Below are positions 21,760 through 34,500 of a DNA stretch of 64,000 nt, piece after piece. Each line of letters begins with the position of its first letter. Position 1 is the first letter of the stretch. Made by a program: the position numbers and the translations under genes. Source of the DNA: Pardosa pseudoannulata (Eukaryota; Arthropoda; Arachnida; Araneae; Lycosidae). The DNA lies in the NCBI GenBank assembly GCA_032207245.1, contig CM063499.1, forward strand, positions 29,759,041 to 29,823,040, in the 5' to 3' direction. The notes beneath the pieces were generated by a model. The model was given only the letters and a program-made list of their open reading frames with translations, made no database searches and was not told the DNA's origin.

Positions 21760-23100
21760 TAGTGCATTGATCACTCTTACTCTAGAGATATGATCTTTTT
21801 GATATTCTTAGGACAAACTATTAATACATTTAATGTATTTTTTAAACTAGTCTATTTTTTCGTGTATCAGTTATTTAGAGTTTAGTTAATCTGAACTAAC
21901 AAAACTTTATGTAAATTTAAATTCAGTTTATTACAGCCTTCTGGCTACAAATTGCTTGATATGTTAAGCTAAACTGAATCTAAATAAAAGTTTATTATCT
22001 ATTTCCTTTTCTCTTCCAAATACATTTGACTAAATTTTTCATGACCCTTAATATTCATTTCGCATTACTATACCATTTAAAGGGCTACAGTAAGAAAATG
22101 TTTTTATTTGGTAATACTCTAACATTGTCATTATTTTTATGCAATAAAATAAAAGTAATATTTAAAAAAAATTTAAACAAGAATGATGTGTATATTAGTT
22201 ATAATAATATAAGTAACATCCCTTGTTTTTTTAGTAAGACTGTAAAATCTATGCAACAGTGCAGTGATAAACTGCTATTACAGATTAACTTTTTACATTA
22301 GATTTAGTTCTGATTTTATTGAAAATGTTTAATTTCTGTACAACAATATTTATTAAAATATAAAAATTCAAAAGTTCCTTGGGAGAAGGAAAAAAACCTT
22401 GTGAGTTAGGCTCTTACCCCCCCCCCTTTTTTTTTAAAAAATCCCTATCACAAAGAATTCCTTGATTTTCACATTTTCTTTATTTCACATTTTTTTTCTT
22501 AGGCAGGCTAGAATTAATCAGTGATTATCACCAACAATGCAGCAGTGACCCCAACTTAATGAATCAGAATTAGCTGTTTTATTAATGACCTTAATTTTTA
22601 TAACCAAAAAACAAAGAAAGGCTTTCATAACTCATGAAGTATGATTCCAGTCACATTATTATAACTGAAAGTGGCAGATCACAAGCTGTTGATGTCAAGT
22701 TAATGAGTTTAAAGCATACTACTGTTATTAAAATGTTTTTTATTCCAATTTCACTTTAATTTTTTTTTTTAAACTGGTGAGTAGCTTTTTGTCACTGAGA
22801 CTTATTTGTACAACTCAAGGCATAACAAATATACTGAGCAATGGCTCATAACTTTAAAAACTTGTACATTTGAGGCATCACTGTATGTTTCTTGCTAACC
22901 ATGTACTTTCTTCACATTTATGTTAAAAGTTATCCATCCAAAAAAAAAATTGCTTAGAACATTAAAAATATTAATTTTTAGGTCATTAAAAAGAAGTTTC
23001 CAAAGCAAAACTTGAACATTAATGTCCTTGAAGACCTAAATATTTTACATTAATTCATAAGGGAATCTGACCCCTTCCACAAGAGAAACATCTCTGCAAT
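21760..23100. other. Intergenic AT-rich stretch, nothing recognised
   Basis: Poly(C)/poly(T) and poly(A) tracts only. The 91-residue ORF at 22026-22301 is Leu/Phe/Lys/Asn-rich low-complexity sequence with no family signal. Confidence 0.4.
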
Positions 23101-23109
23101 TCATACTGA

Positions 23110-23600
23110 TATTATAAAGAGATAAAATTTGTCTTTCCATCTGTATTCAGATGGTAATCTCTAGAACTACTGAACGGATTTTAAAAATTCTTTTATTAAC
23201 AGTAGATTGCCCAAGGCAGTCATTTTGACTTTTTTTAATTTCAATTAGAAAAACAATTATGAAATATGACACAATTTCTTAGAATTTGGTGACTTTTTCT
23301 ATAACATATAAATGGCTTTATGAATAATTGTAGTTACTTCCGCCCTCCTTTATTATATAATATTAAAAATTAATTTTAAACAAATTTCTTTACATATTTG
23401 TTATTTTTTCCCAATGCAGTCATTTTGACTGTTTTTGGGCAATATAGGTATACAAGAAATCTCGGGCAATCTAGTGTTAAGAGAAAGCTTCACTATCCCT
23501 GAATAATATAACCTTTTTGTGGGTCATTTATTTCTCTTTTGAATTGCTCCCAGTTTTTTTGCATTTTATTATGAATTAAAAGCATTCAATGGAATGCTTT
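23110..23600. mobile_element. Helitron-like fragment interrupted by a piggyBac-like MITE
   Basis: Sequence such as tctctagaactactgaacgg then attttaaaaattctttt, continuing after the MITE as gagaaagcttcactatccct, has the style of nonautonomous Helitron 5' regions in animals. That identification is from memory of the family and is tentative. Confidence 0.45.
23200..23476. mobile_element. piggyBac-like MITE, 277 bp
   Basis: TTAA at 23196-23199 and 23477-23480. Ends CAGTAGATTGCCCAAG and the complement of CACTAGATTGCCCGAG. A gcagtcattttgact repeat sits near both ends. Removing it and one TTAA rejoins the surrounding sequence smoothly. Confidence 0.8.
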
Positions 23601-24198
23601 TGTTTTGATTGTGTCACTTCCCACTCCTAGAATTTAAATATTTTACCTTGGAACCATTTAAAGTCATACCGAAAATTCAATTTAATGGCAATTATTTGCC
23701 ATGAAAAGCATGTTACAATGTCCAACAGTACATCATATTCTGTATATATATACCAAGTACTCTACTTGAGTGTCTGTATTAATTTTTTACATTGTCTACA
23801 AATGGAAATGTACTTTGACATATGATTTCCTATACTGACTGAGTATACATCATCCGGAATTAAATGCTTCTTTGAAAGGTAGCAGCCTTCCCCCCCCCAT
23901 TTTTTTTTAAAAATATCCATCTATTAGCTAACAAGCTAATGTGATTCATGATGGTAGTTAGTCTTTAATGGCATTTGAACTTCCTGCAAGTGCATTTCAT
24001 AAGATACATAGGTGGGAAGTAATCTTTTCAAGGTTCACAGAAAGTTTAAAATATAAAGTTTTCAGTTTGAAATATGAATATTAGTAAATCAGATCAGGAG
24101 AAAATGTGCTGTTTGGCTGCTTTATAGGCATCCATTGACTAAATAGTAAGATATATATGAAAATAATGTATTACAAAAATACTAGTAATCAGTATATA

Positions 24199-24958
24199 CA
24201 TGGTTTCCGCACACATGGAAAGTCATGAATTTAGACAATGGATTAATTTTGTCTTAGAAAGTCTTCATTTTTCAAGTAAAATGAGTAAAAGTCATGGATA
24301 AGCTAAACTACCGATTAAAAGAAATGCATTGAATTGTTTAATTCTATATTTACCTGTCATTTGGCTGAAGTTACTGAGTTTGGTATTTATGTATTATCCT
24401 ATTGACCATATTACCAAGTAAAATTTGGTCACCAAGGAAACTCAAAGCAAGAAAGCTTAATGGGTGGGTAAATGTATATTATTCTGGTTTTTTCTTAAAT
24501 TGTAGATTAAAATTTTATTAATATAATGATTAATATTTTTAATAAAAATTAAGATTTTTGCACAAAATATAAGTTTATTTCTAGGGATACTGTATATAAA
24601 CATTATAGATTTATATTTGGCTATTTTTAATGTCACCTGATAATACCAAAGTACCCTGAATTCAAATTGGAAACATTTTGATTGAAAAATTACTTTATGA
24701 TTAAATTTAGGTATGTAGATACAACAATTTATTTTTATGTATGTGAGTTTATTAACACTATAATGTAAGTTTATAGTTTTTTATGATAAAATTTCTGTAA
24801 TTTCTCTAAAAGCATATATTTTATTTGTATGTACATCAGAAGATTTATTTATATATACTTTAACGAAAGCTTTTTAAAGTCAATAAAATGATCTGCTAAA
24901 TCAGGGAAAATCATGAAAAGTCATGGATTTGAAACATTTTATTTTGGCAGATACCCTG
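24199..24958 (-). mobile_element. Family M element copy 1
   Basis: One of five ~750-780 bp copies. Family M ends are CAGGGTATCTGCC and, read inward from the other side, CATGGTTTCCGCGCACC (10 of the first 13 positions match as an inverted repeat). This copy is inverted relative to the other four. Flanks share tatata. Confidence 0.88.
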
Positions 24959-26027
24959 TATATATATAAAATTCAGCAACACAATATGACTAGCTTTTAT
25001 ACCTAAGCCATATGCACATTTTTTATGTTAATAATGAATTTGAAAACTATAAAAATACTTTAAGTGTACTTCTTTGATATCAACTGGAAAATTTCAAAGT
25101 AAAATTTGTAATTTATATCGTTATTTGGCTGTTTAGTTTATGAGATAATGTTATGATTAATTTTACATTTTCTGGACTTTCCAGTTAAAGTGTTTAATTT
25201 TCAGAAATATAGCTGTATGTTTCATTTACAACTAAACTAATTCTTGATGGTAATGAGAAATTAGTATTTATGTAATATTCTAATATGTTTATGAGCCTTG
25301 ATTATTCAGTATTTTAGTGAATCTGCTACATTTTTTCAGTAGACAACAATCTCTTCAACCAATTCTGATGTGTGCTATGACTATTTGAAATACTCAGTGA
25401 TGTTTTGCCTTGTGTGATGACATTCTATTTAAACATAAATATGTGTTTTATACAAATCGACAAGATAGGTAGACTCAAATTTTTCACAGGTACTCTTTGA
25501 TACCACTAAATGGTCAATGTTAAAACCTCTTCTGCTCATAATATTGTGACACGATAGTATAACAGACAATATAGCATCTGTAGATTCAATTTAAGATAAT
25601 ATGCATAAATTCAATTTCTGAATCCCTCAATCAAAATTTTTAAACTATATGTTGAACTGTATTACTCTAAAAGATCAATAGGCACAAAATATAGTAATGA
25701 TTAGATTGAGAAAATTTGGAAAATCCAACTTACAGAAGATAATCACATATTTAAATCATTTGCTTGATTTTAATAAAGTATATACCAATTTGAAAATCTT
25801 TGTAAGTACTTCAAATGTAAATAAAATGATGACATTAGTGGAGATATATTGATATTTTGAAGAAGTTGAACAATGCCATCTGTTGATGATTGGAAGTGTT
25901 AAAATTAACTGAGATTTTACTATATACAGAAGATGAAACACATTTTTTTATAGGCGCAACTTTTTGATAGGCTCAAAGAATAACTCTAAAATTTGGGACT
26001 ATGATTAACCACATGGAATTGTATAAA
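24959..26027. other. Unique AT-rich spacer between inverted family M copies
   Basis: No gene, RNA or TIR pair seen. The two flanking family M copies face each other in opposite orientation. Confidence 0.45.
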
Positions 26028-26807
26028 CAGGGTATCTGCCAAAATAAAATTTTTCAAATCCATGACATTTCATGACTTTCCCTGATTTAGCAGATCATTT
26101 TCCATGACTTTAAAAAGCTTTCGTTAAAGTATATATGAATAAAACTTCTGATGTACATACAAATAAAATATATGCTATAGAGAAATTACATTAATGTTAT
26201 CATAAAAAAACTATAAACTTACTTTATAAGTGTTAATAAACTCACATACATAAAAATAAATTGTTGTATCTACATACCTAAGTTTAATCATATAGCAATT
26301 TTTCAATCAAAATGTTTCCAATTTGAATTCAGGGTACTTTGGTATTATTCAGGTGACCATAAATAATAGCCAAATATAACCCTATAATGTTTATATACAA
26401 TATCCCTAGAGATAAACTTATATTTTGTGCAAAAATCGTAACTAATTTTTATTAAAAAGTAATTATTATTATATTAATAAAATTTTAATCTACAATTTAA
26501 GAAAAAACCAGAATAATATACATTTACCCACCCATTAAGCTTTCTTGCTTTGAGTTTCCTTGATAAACAAATTTTACTTGGCAACATGGTCAATAGGATA
26601 ATACATAAATATTAAACTCAGTAACTTCAGCCAAATGACAAGTAAAAATAGAATTAAACAATTCAATGGATTTTTTTTAATCGGTAGTTTAGCGGATCCA
26701 TGACTTTTACTCATTTTACTTGAAAAATCAAGACTTTCCATGACAAAATTAATCCATTGTCTAAATTCATGATTTTCCATGACTTTTCCAGGTGCGCAGA
26801 AACCATG
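26028..26807 (+). mobile_element. Family M element copy 2, best target-site duplication
   Basis: Flanked by a perfect 8-bp tgtataaa (26020-26027 and 26806-26813), the strongest evidence for hAT-type insertion; on this reading the element ends at 26805. A 94-residue minus ORF reads through the 3' end and is partly shared with copy 3, but it resembles no known protein. Confidence 0.9.
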
Positions 26808-27639
26808 TATAAAGAACAAATATAAAAACATATACACCCACTTTTTACATTGTTGCAAACTTCTTTTATGAGTTCAGCAACTGAATGGTATGTATATCAA
26901 TATATAATTGGAGAAAATGACACAAGAAACACTGAGCAAAAAGTTCACAATTCAAGATAACTCAGTTTTCACAGAATAGCCCAGAACAATCTAGGTCAAA
27001 ACAGATATCTTAAAATAATTAAAAATGTTCTTGTACAATTCAATGCACAGCACATACAAAAATACTAAGACACAGTGACTGCTCATTCATTGCAGTGTGA
27101 CAAAACAAAGCTGATTTTTTTTTTAATTAGTAAAAAAAAAATTATTCACAAAAAGATTTGAGTTTTAAGCAGTACAAATCCAGACCATGTTATTTTCTAA
27201 GACAAGCAAGAATTATTTTTATAAATTTTAATGGAATATACAGGGCAGTGTGTTAAATTTAATCAGTATGATGCAAGTCTTTGAAATGGTGACTCTTAAA
27301 TATTTTGATTTTGGTACTTATGCCACCTCTCTGTATCCTAGTGCATTATAGCACTGAGACTATGAATTTATTTTCAAAACAAAAGGACAGTAACACCAGA
27401 TTATAATGAACATTTGCAGCTCACTGTCCAAAATATTTGTTATAAGATAAACATAAAAAAAGTACCAAAATGTACATAATCCCAAATATAGAAATAATTT
27501 GAAATAAAAATCTTATAATTGGAATATTTTACTTTTTATAAAAGTTTAAAGACCTATATATCTTGTTCCTCTGTTAGATACAGCACATAAAAGTGTCAGC
27601 CTAAATGCTGTATAATTCGATTTGTTACTAATAATTTAC

Positions 27640-28329
27640 CCAGGGCTGTGGCATGCTATAATACAAACAGGGAACTGCTTCAGCAGCACCATAAGAGTAC
27701 AACATAAGTAGCCGGATCGACACATCTAAGGGGAGGAACTTCAATGTGCATCATACTGAGAAAATCTATTGCACAATCCTCAATCTGCCAATTTAATAAC
27801 AATATGTAATTTCTTCTTAGGTCTCTTAATGCGTAGTGGCACATGAGGTCAACAGGAAGAACATTTTCGGCTGTGGGCCAAAAATCAAAAGAAAATAAAT
27901 TTGGCAGCCCAAGATAAATTTTTCTAAAATTTTAAAAGCAATATAAAAGTACCCAATGGTTTAAATACGTTAATGAGATGAATGAAATTGCAATTTCATT
28001 TTTAATAGTTCCTTATACTGAGGTTCGAAGTGAGATGTACTGATTTCAAGAAACAATGCTAAATGCTCATCTGTCAGTCTACTTCTGAAATTATTCTTTC
28101 TAAGGTTCAAAGTTGAAAACACTTGTTAACATATAAAAAGAAAATATACTTCTGATCTTCTGGGAGTAAGATAATAAATTTGGGATATAATATTTAAGCA
28201 AAGTAGAAAAGGAGATAGATATATAATGTATAAATGTATATTTCTTTTAATTTGCCTCGGACTGGTAATTTAAAATTTATCCGCAGGCCGGATAAAACCT
28301 TCCGGTGGGCTGTAATTTGCCCATCCCTG
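27640..28329 (-). pseudogene. Degenerate hAT element with transposase C-terminal remnant
   Basis: The right end, on the minus strand, is CAGGGATGGGCAAATTACAG, a common hAT terminus style. Around 28125-27975 (minus) translation in pieces gives RLTDEHLALFLEISTSHFEP, resembling the C-terminal region of hAT transposases. No target duplication found; the left limit is approximate. Confidence 0.6.
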
Positions 28330-28339
28330 GTGTATCCTC

Positions 28340-29640
28340 TCTGGCATTCCTCCAGCTTGGCCAGCTAAAGGCATTTCTTTACTGAATACCCATCTGATGC
28401 TAACCCATGACCATCTGTGCTTTTTTATTATTAGAGTTATGGGTTTGCTATTGGTGCAGATATATAGGTTAGAGTTGAAAATTTTGTTGGGCCAGTATAA
28501 TTTTATTAATTTTCTTAGGCATTTAACTTGAAAAGTATCTTTTTCTTGCTTTTTTCCATGAGTTACTACCATATAGTAGAATTGCTCCAACAGTTGATTG
28601 AAGATTTTTAGTTTGAGCTTTGTGTGCATGACTCCCAATCGCCATACTTTATATAGAGACCTGAATACATATTGTACTTTTTTAATTTTTTTTTATCATT
28701 ATCTGTACCTCCTTTAGCAGAAATGTATGTTACTAGATATATAAAGTTGTCAACAACTTTTCTTTCCCTACCATTCATGGTGATTTTTCATTTTTACTGC
28801 TCTTAATTTTCATCACTTTTGTCTTGGTTTCATTTATTATTAGTCCAACCTTTCCTGCATTTTCCTCTAGTTTGCTTGTTTTTGACTTCATATCTTGTAA
28901 GTTAGATGACAATAGTACAATATCATCTGCATAGTCAAGATCTTTCAGATGTGTATGGAAGTTCCTCTTATACCAGTCTTTATTTTTAAGAGTATGTGTC
29001 ATTACCTAATCAATTTATTAAACAGAAATCCTGACTATACACATCTGTGTCTCACTTGTCTTTATGCCAAAGTCTTATGTGCTACTTCCATTAATTAGAA
29101 CACTGTCTTTGCTTCCTTGGTATAAGTTTTTAATAATGTTGATTATTTTTTGAGGCAGCCTGTATATTTTTAAATATTTCCAAAGTCATTCTCTGTTTAT
29201 GCTATCAAAAGCTCTAGCAAAGTCTATAAAGTTAAGATACAATATTGAATTTTAATTCAATGCTTTGCTCTCTGATGTTTTATAGTATAAAAATTTGATT
29301 CATGGTGCTTCGTCCAGCTCTAAAACCTGTCTGTTCAATCCTTAGTTTACTTTCAACACATTTTTTTGATTCTGTTTATTAGAATATAAGTAAAGATCTT
29401 ATAAGGGACAGACGAGAGGCTAATTCCTCTCCAGTAATAACAGTTTGAAAGATCATCTTTCTTGGGTATGCGAATAATCTGTGCCTCTTTTCACGATTTA
29501 GGAACAGTTTAATTATCCAGATATAGTTGAACATTTTATGCAGCATGTTTCCACTTGCCTCAAGATCTACCTTGAAGAGTTTCTGCAGTTAACAATACTT
29601 AATTTATTGCTGAATATTCTGAAACTATGTTTAAGATCAG
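28340..29640 (-). pseudogene. RTE-like non-LTR retrotransposon relic (reverse transcriptase)
   Basis: Minus-strand pieces follow RT order: a QTGFRAGRSTMNQIF-like block near 29330, then SFDSINRE*LWKYLKIYRLP, the catalytic LDYADDIVLLSSNLQDMKSK (YADD at 28936-28922) with a downstream INETKTKVMKI block, and C-terminal WPNKIFNSNLY ... RWSWV. Several stops and frameshifts; inactive. The subfamily (RTE versus relatives) is my recollection. Confidence 0.82.
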
Positions 29641-29780
29641 TGAATTCAGAAAATCTCGAATAGAAATCTTTAATCAGAATATCCAACTTTTATACAAATT
29701 TATTAAAGTCAAAACTTCTTCATCAAACTCTGAACACAATTCAGAATTTACTCATTTTGATGACGTAAAATGAGTTTATC

Positions 29781-30090
29781 GTGTATTACTACGATATTAT
29801 AAGAATATAAATATAGCTCAAACTAAGTGTACAATTAATTTAATATCGTAGTAATACACAATATTTTTTTAATTATACACTTAGTTTGAGCTATATTTAT
29901 ATTCTTATCCCTTAATCAGGCATATAATCCAATTAAAAGAAGTGAAACATTTTCCAGTCTTCTTAAAACAACAACTTTTATTTTAATACATATTTTATAA
30001 AAACTTTATAGCAAAACCAAAACTTTAAAAAAAAACAAACTGCAAACGATTTTTAAACTAAAAATAAATCATTGAGGCTGTGCTACAAGT
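29781..30090. repeat. Interleaved inverted repeat and dispersed repeat R2 (copy at 53490-53730)
   Basis: Arms A (29781-29799) and A' (29841-29859) are perfect 19-bp complements; arms B (29800-29831) and B' (29876-29907) are perfect 32-bp complements, arranged A-B-A'-B'. Downstream sequence to about 30090 (gaaacattttccagtct, gcaaacgatttttaaac) is shared with 53490-53730. Retroelement class unknown. Confidence 0.8.
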
Positions 30091-30409
30091 TAAATATGTG
30101 TGTATTTCACAAAGATATTATTTAAGTTAGAGAAGATTAATTTCTTTAGCTGTTCTCAAAAATCTTGAGTGCTGCATGCAGTCAGTTGACATAATTTTAT
30201 GCAGTGTTAAATTTTTGCTTCACAAAATATTTTACTTCAGCGCATTTCTAGTAAATACAGGGTATTAACATTATAGTTTCAGTGTTCTTCCTATTGTCTA
30301 CAATCTAGTGGGGTGTGAAAGCATTCAGTCTACTGTGAAAAAGAAGTTAGAGGTGGGAAAAGAGAGTCTGTTGTCCATTTATATGACTCAAAAAAATGTT
30401 TGCTTACTT

Positions 30410-31024
30410 ATGTTGCTCGCAAGTTGAAATAATAAAACAGTTTTTTTTTTTTTGTTTTTTTTTTTTGCTTTTTTTTTTTTTTTTTAAATAGGAGGGAAAA
30501 AAAAGAGAGGTTTAGTAAAATAAAGGGAAACTAAGTATAATGAAAGTAGAAATAAAAAGTGTTTAAAAAAAATTATTTTTTTTAAATAGGAGCTCTGCAG
30601 GGTGCGGTATTTCTACAAAACTTGTAAATATGCCTATATTGGCTTGCTCGTGTGGCTTTTAGCAACTTATTTTTTTGGCATGACCAGATACTTGTAGAAC
30701 CAGTATGTAGAGTTCAGAATGTCTGTGGACCTATAAATACAGCTCAGTTCATCACTTCTTGGCATTTTGTTAAGACTTCAAAGTTTAAAGATATGTTGCC
30801 TTGTCACTCTGTGGTTAATTAGTGCTTGCTGTACATTAGTGTTTTTGAGTGCACTATGCATGGAATTGTATCAGAGCATACTGGATTATCCTAGGCTATC
30901 TGTTTTGAACTAGATTGTACTGGACTGTTATTTGTGGACTGAGCCGAAAACTTTTTGCTAATAAATCAGTTTCTCAGATGTTTCTCTGGTGCACCTATCT
31001 AAAGGAGTTTTAGGTTATCACAAC
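30410..31024 (+). mobile_element. Probable solo LTR
   Basis: The 3' boundary ..TATCACAACA and a possible 5' TGTTG form the usual inverted ends. A tataaatac box near 30735, an aataaa near 30960 and a downstream GT/T-rich segment are in LTR order. No matching 4-6 bp target duplication, and a poly(T)-rich block at 30440-30486, make the left boundary uncertain. Confidence 0.45.
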
Positions 31025-31316
31025 ATAACCATAAATTTTGTAAAATAAATATGCATAAAAAGTTGTTATAATACTGAAAACTGTTTCTGATTAATAGGTA
31101 AACTAATAACTAATGTACAGCTAATAAATGGTAGAAAAAAGTAACACAAGTATTTTAAACTATAAACATCTTTAATAAAACAAGTTTTAAATTTCTATAT
31201 AATAGAAAAATGATTTCAACAATATTTACCTGCAACATTGCAAAAAGAAAAAATATCCAGAAGAGTATCATGATTTACTTTTTTTAAAAAAATACATATT
31301 AAAAATATCAATTAGA

Positions 31317-31515
31317 TCAAGATTCTCGATGCTGCGATTCTCTAGCTTTGATTTCATCAATGGCCCATTTCTGTTCTTTTATACTTTTAATTAAATCTGT
31401 GTATTCTTCCACAAGGCGCGCATAATCATCTCCGAGTTTTAAATAGGACTCTAATTTAGCAGTTTTCTCATACAAGTCTTCATTTAGCTTTTTTTCAGTT
31501 TCATATAAATGAGAA
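31317..31515 (-). CDS. HAUS4: HAUS4 terminal exon
   Basis: Acceptor TTTTCTTCTAG, 199 nt including TGA at 31319-31317. It encodes SSHLYETEKKLNEDLYEKTA, KLESYLKLGDDYARLVEEYT and a tail QKWAIDEIKARESQHRES. This is the most diagnostic HAUS4 stretch. A possible ATTAAA poly(A) signal (minus strand) lies at 31176-31171. Confidence 0.92.
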
Positions 31516-34500
31516 CTAGAAGAAAATTCAAAATAATCATTCAATATAGATAACTGAACTTAAACAGCTATATAAGATATATAATTTGAAACAGTAACAT
31601 TATATAATCATTTAATACAATTTTCTTGAAACTTATTATCTGTGCTAACTTAAATTTCTTAATCAGAAAGTTAAAGGTTTAGAAAAGTCATTACAATTCT
31701 TTTATAAGTTTCTATGGGCATAAACAATATCTAACCAACAAAAATGATAACATTTTTTTCCCCAAACCATTTTATGATTTTAAAGAAAATTATAGCTTAT
31801 TTTTATTTGGAACCAAAATCTATTTATCTGAGAACTTAAGTCTACTTGAAGAAACTCAAACAAGTTAAAAAATTTCAATTTTACTATATCATTATCAAGG
31901 TTTTGATCAGTTTTACTGTATTACCACATAAAAGTTAAAAATCTTGTGATGTTGTTGACTTATGCCACTTGGTAAAACCAAGCACGATTGAGCCAGAGGC
32001 TACTCGTTTTAAGACAGTGGGGTGTATCTTTCAGTTAAAATTCTTAAACTTGATCTGTGAATTAGAAATATGAAAATTATTTGTTCTTATATGCATAAAT
32101 ATAAACATAAAATGATCCCATACATATATATGTATCTGAGGGTGGGTAGACTGCTTTGTTTTAAGCATTCAAATTTCAGTTGGTATTAAACAGAAGTCAT
32201 GCATTATATTCCTCCATTTAAACCCATATCTAATAAAAAGAAAAATTCTAAAATATATGGCATTTTTGTTTGCAGTTTGTATTTTAATATTTTTTTAATA
32301 TTTAGCTATCTATGTACACATATAAGTATAAACTACGAATGCTATTGTTGACTATGTGATAAAAATTAGCAATCTCTAAAATCTCCCCCCCTAAAAAAGA
32401 TCTTACCTGGGTTAGGTTTTCTTAAACTATGGTATTTTAGTATTTATTTTAAATTTGAACTGTCAGAACTTGTGATATTGAGTGACACTGTCCTTCAAAA
32501 CATAAAGATGTGAGTATAATACCAAAGTAAGTAAAATCTGAACACATTACTAAATATCTATAAGTTTTGCACCAAACTGATGTCCCAAGATCAGCACCAT
32601 AATAGCTACTGATATTGAAGCGAATATCTGTATAAAAAGGGTTTTTTTTTTAAAAATAGAAATTATAATTTTGAACTTTTAAGTTTTTATGTCTGTTTTA
32701 TTTTATGTTTATGTTTTTAAATAAATACAAGCACTGAACTAAATCATCTTCTTAGTACTTAAATTTTGGTTCATTTTGACCTGCAACCAAGAAAACTTGT
32801 TGGTACCTAGTAGAAGCTATCTTGTCCCAGCTGGACAGTCATTTTCTACGTCTGCACAACTATAGTGATTGAAAATTTATCAAAGTAGGATGTATGGCTT
32901 CCACTGTCAGGTTTAGTTTCAAAAAGTACATATGTGTCCTCATTGATAGCAAATCTTTGTGATCAATTACACACACCTTATAAGTACTATCTATTTTTTA
33001 AACACTCTTAATCCCCTTTTGTTTTTACTTTAAAATAGTCAAAACATAATTTAAATTTTAAATGTAAATTTTGACTAGAGGCAATTTGTTTCTATGAGTT
33101 TCTCTTTCTGTATATTTGATTTGTTAGTTGGATATGCAAACAAGGTTCAATATAATTAAAATTAAGCTAGATATTCTACATAATGAACAGCCCTTTCATC
33201 TTTAATATTTAGACAGTTTTTTTAATAATATAATTAACTTTGTAATTTCTATTGTAGTAAGATTAACAGTTCCAGGGAAAAAATGGGTTAAATGGTGCTC
33301 AGAGAACCCGAAATGGGCAAAGAGGACAAGGGAAAATAATAACAAAGTTGGTTTTGAGAAGAATCATGAAAATTAAACTGTCAATAAATTATCTAATCTT
33401 CTGTCCTACAATGAAAGCCACATCATCCTAACAGGTTTTAGTAAGTGATTTTGTTAGAACTTGTCATACACCAATCTGGCCCTATTTCAACCAATTTGTT
33501 TGTGGTTGATAGACAAGAACTAGGCTGCCCAATGCCACATTCTGAAGATAGAATTACATCATATACAAGAATGTATTCTCACCTTATTTTTTTCAAAGCA
33601 GGCACAGTTTCTTTATCATAAGTATGTAGCAAAACTTTTAACTCACAGCATCTGAAAATACAGATAATTTTAGCGATTTGTAAGTGTCAGAATGAAAAAA
33701 TAAAGAGAAAGTATTTTGTTAACAGTAAAATCACAATAAATAGTCATAAATATTTCCTACATGCTTGATTTATAAATACATCATTTATTATTATTTTTAT
33801 GAACATACATAAAATTAGGTTTCAGCCTTAAATGAAATAGAAATAAAAACAGTGTAAATTGATGAAAATTACATACTTTAACTTTAAAGAAACAGCATGG
33901 CATCTTAAATTGTACATTTCACTAAAGTCAGACTCAAATTTTAGTTGATCTTCAGTCAATACCAGTGCTTTTGTTAGCAATGATACTCCTTTCGAAAGCT
34001 CCTAAGAAAAGTTTTCCAGAATTGTTAATAGCTCTACAAATCATGAAATCATACAAGAGAAATAATTCCCCAAATGTAATAAATGGGAAAAAAATGCTGT
34101 GTGATATAAAAATGAAAACATTTCAATGTGCTTCTGTAACTAACATTTAACACAGATAATGTGTATTACTGGCACTTCTACCACAACACACATTTCAATA
34201 TTGTGTTCAAATTCAAAATATCTATAGAATATATAGCATTAAAATGTGAAAAACAAAATAACACTTCAAAATTTTCCCTCCCCCTAGGCTATTAAGGGTG
34301 AGAGGGGTTGGGAACATTCTACAAGCCCTGTTGTTTGGAGCTTAGACATGAATCTTAAACAACTTATTCATTATGCTGTTGTTACAAGACCCACTACAGG
34401 GTACTAACTGTAGTGTAATTCTAGTTGTTTCAGCTTTCTAGTTACATTCTTGCTTACTGTGTTGCACGGGCTTGTTCTCTCTCAGGATTCTATATATTTC

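Noticed and set aside
26574..26858. Minus ORF shared between family M copies (also 37754-38002), possible conserved peptide
   Set aside because: Similarity reflects copy identity of the element; other copies carry stops and there is no known domain.
28270..28638. 122-codon minus-strand ORF
   Set aside because: A fusion of a LINE reverse transcriptase tail and a hAT terminus reading across the boundary, not a gene.
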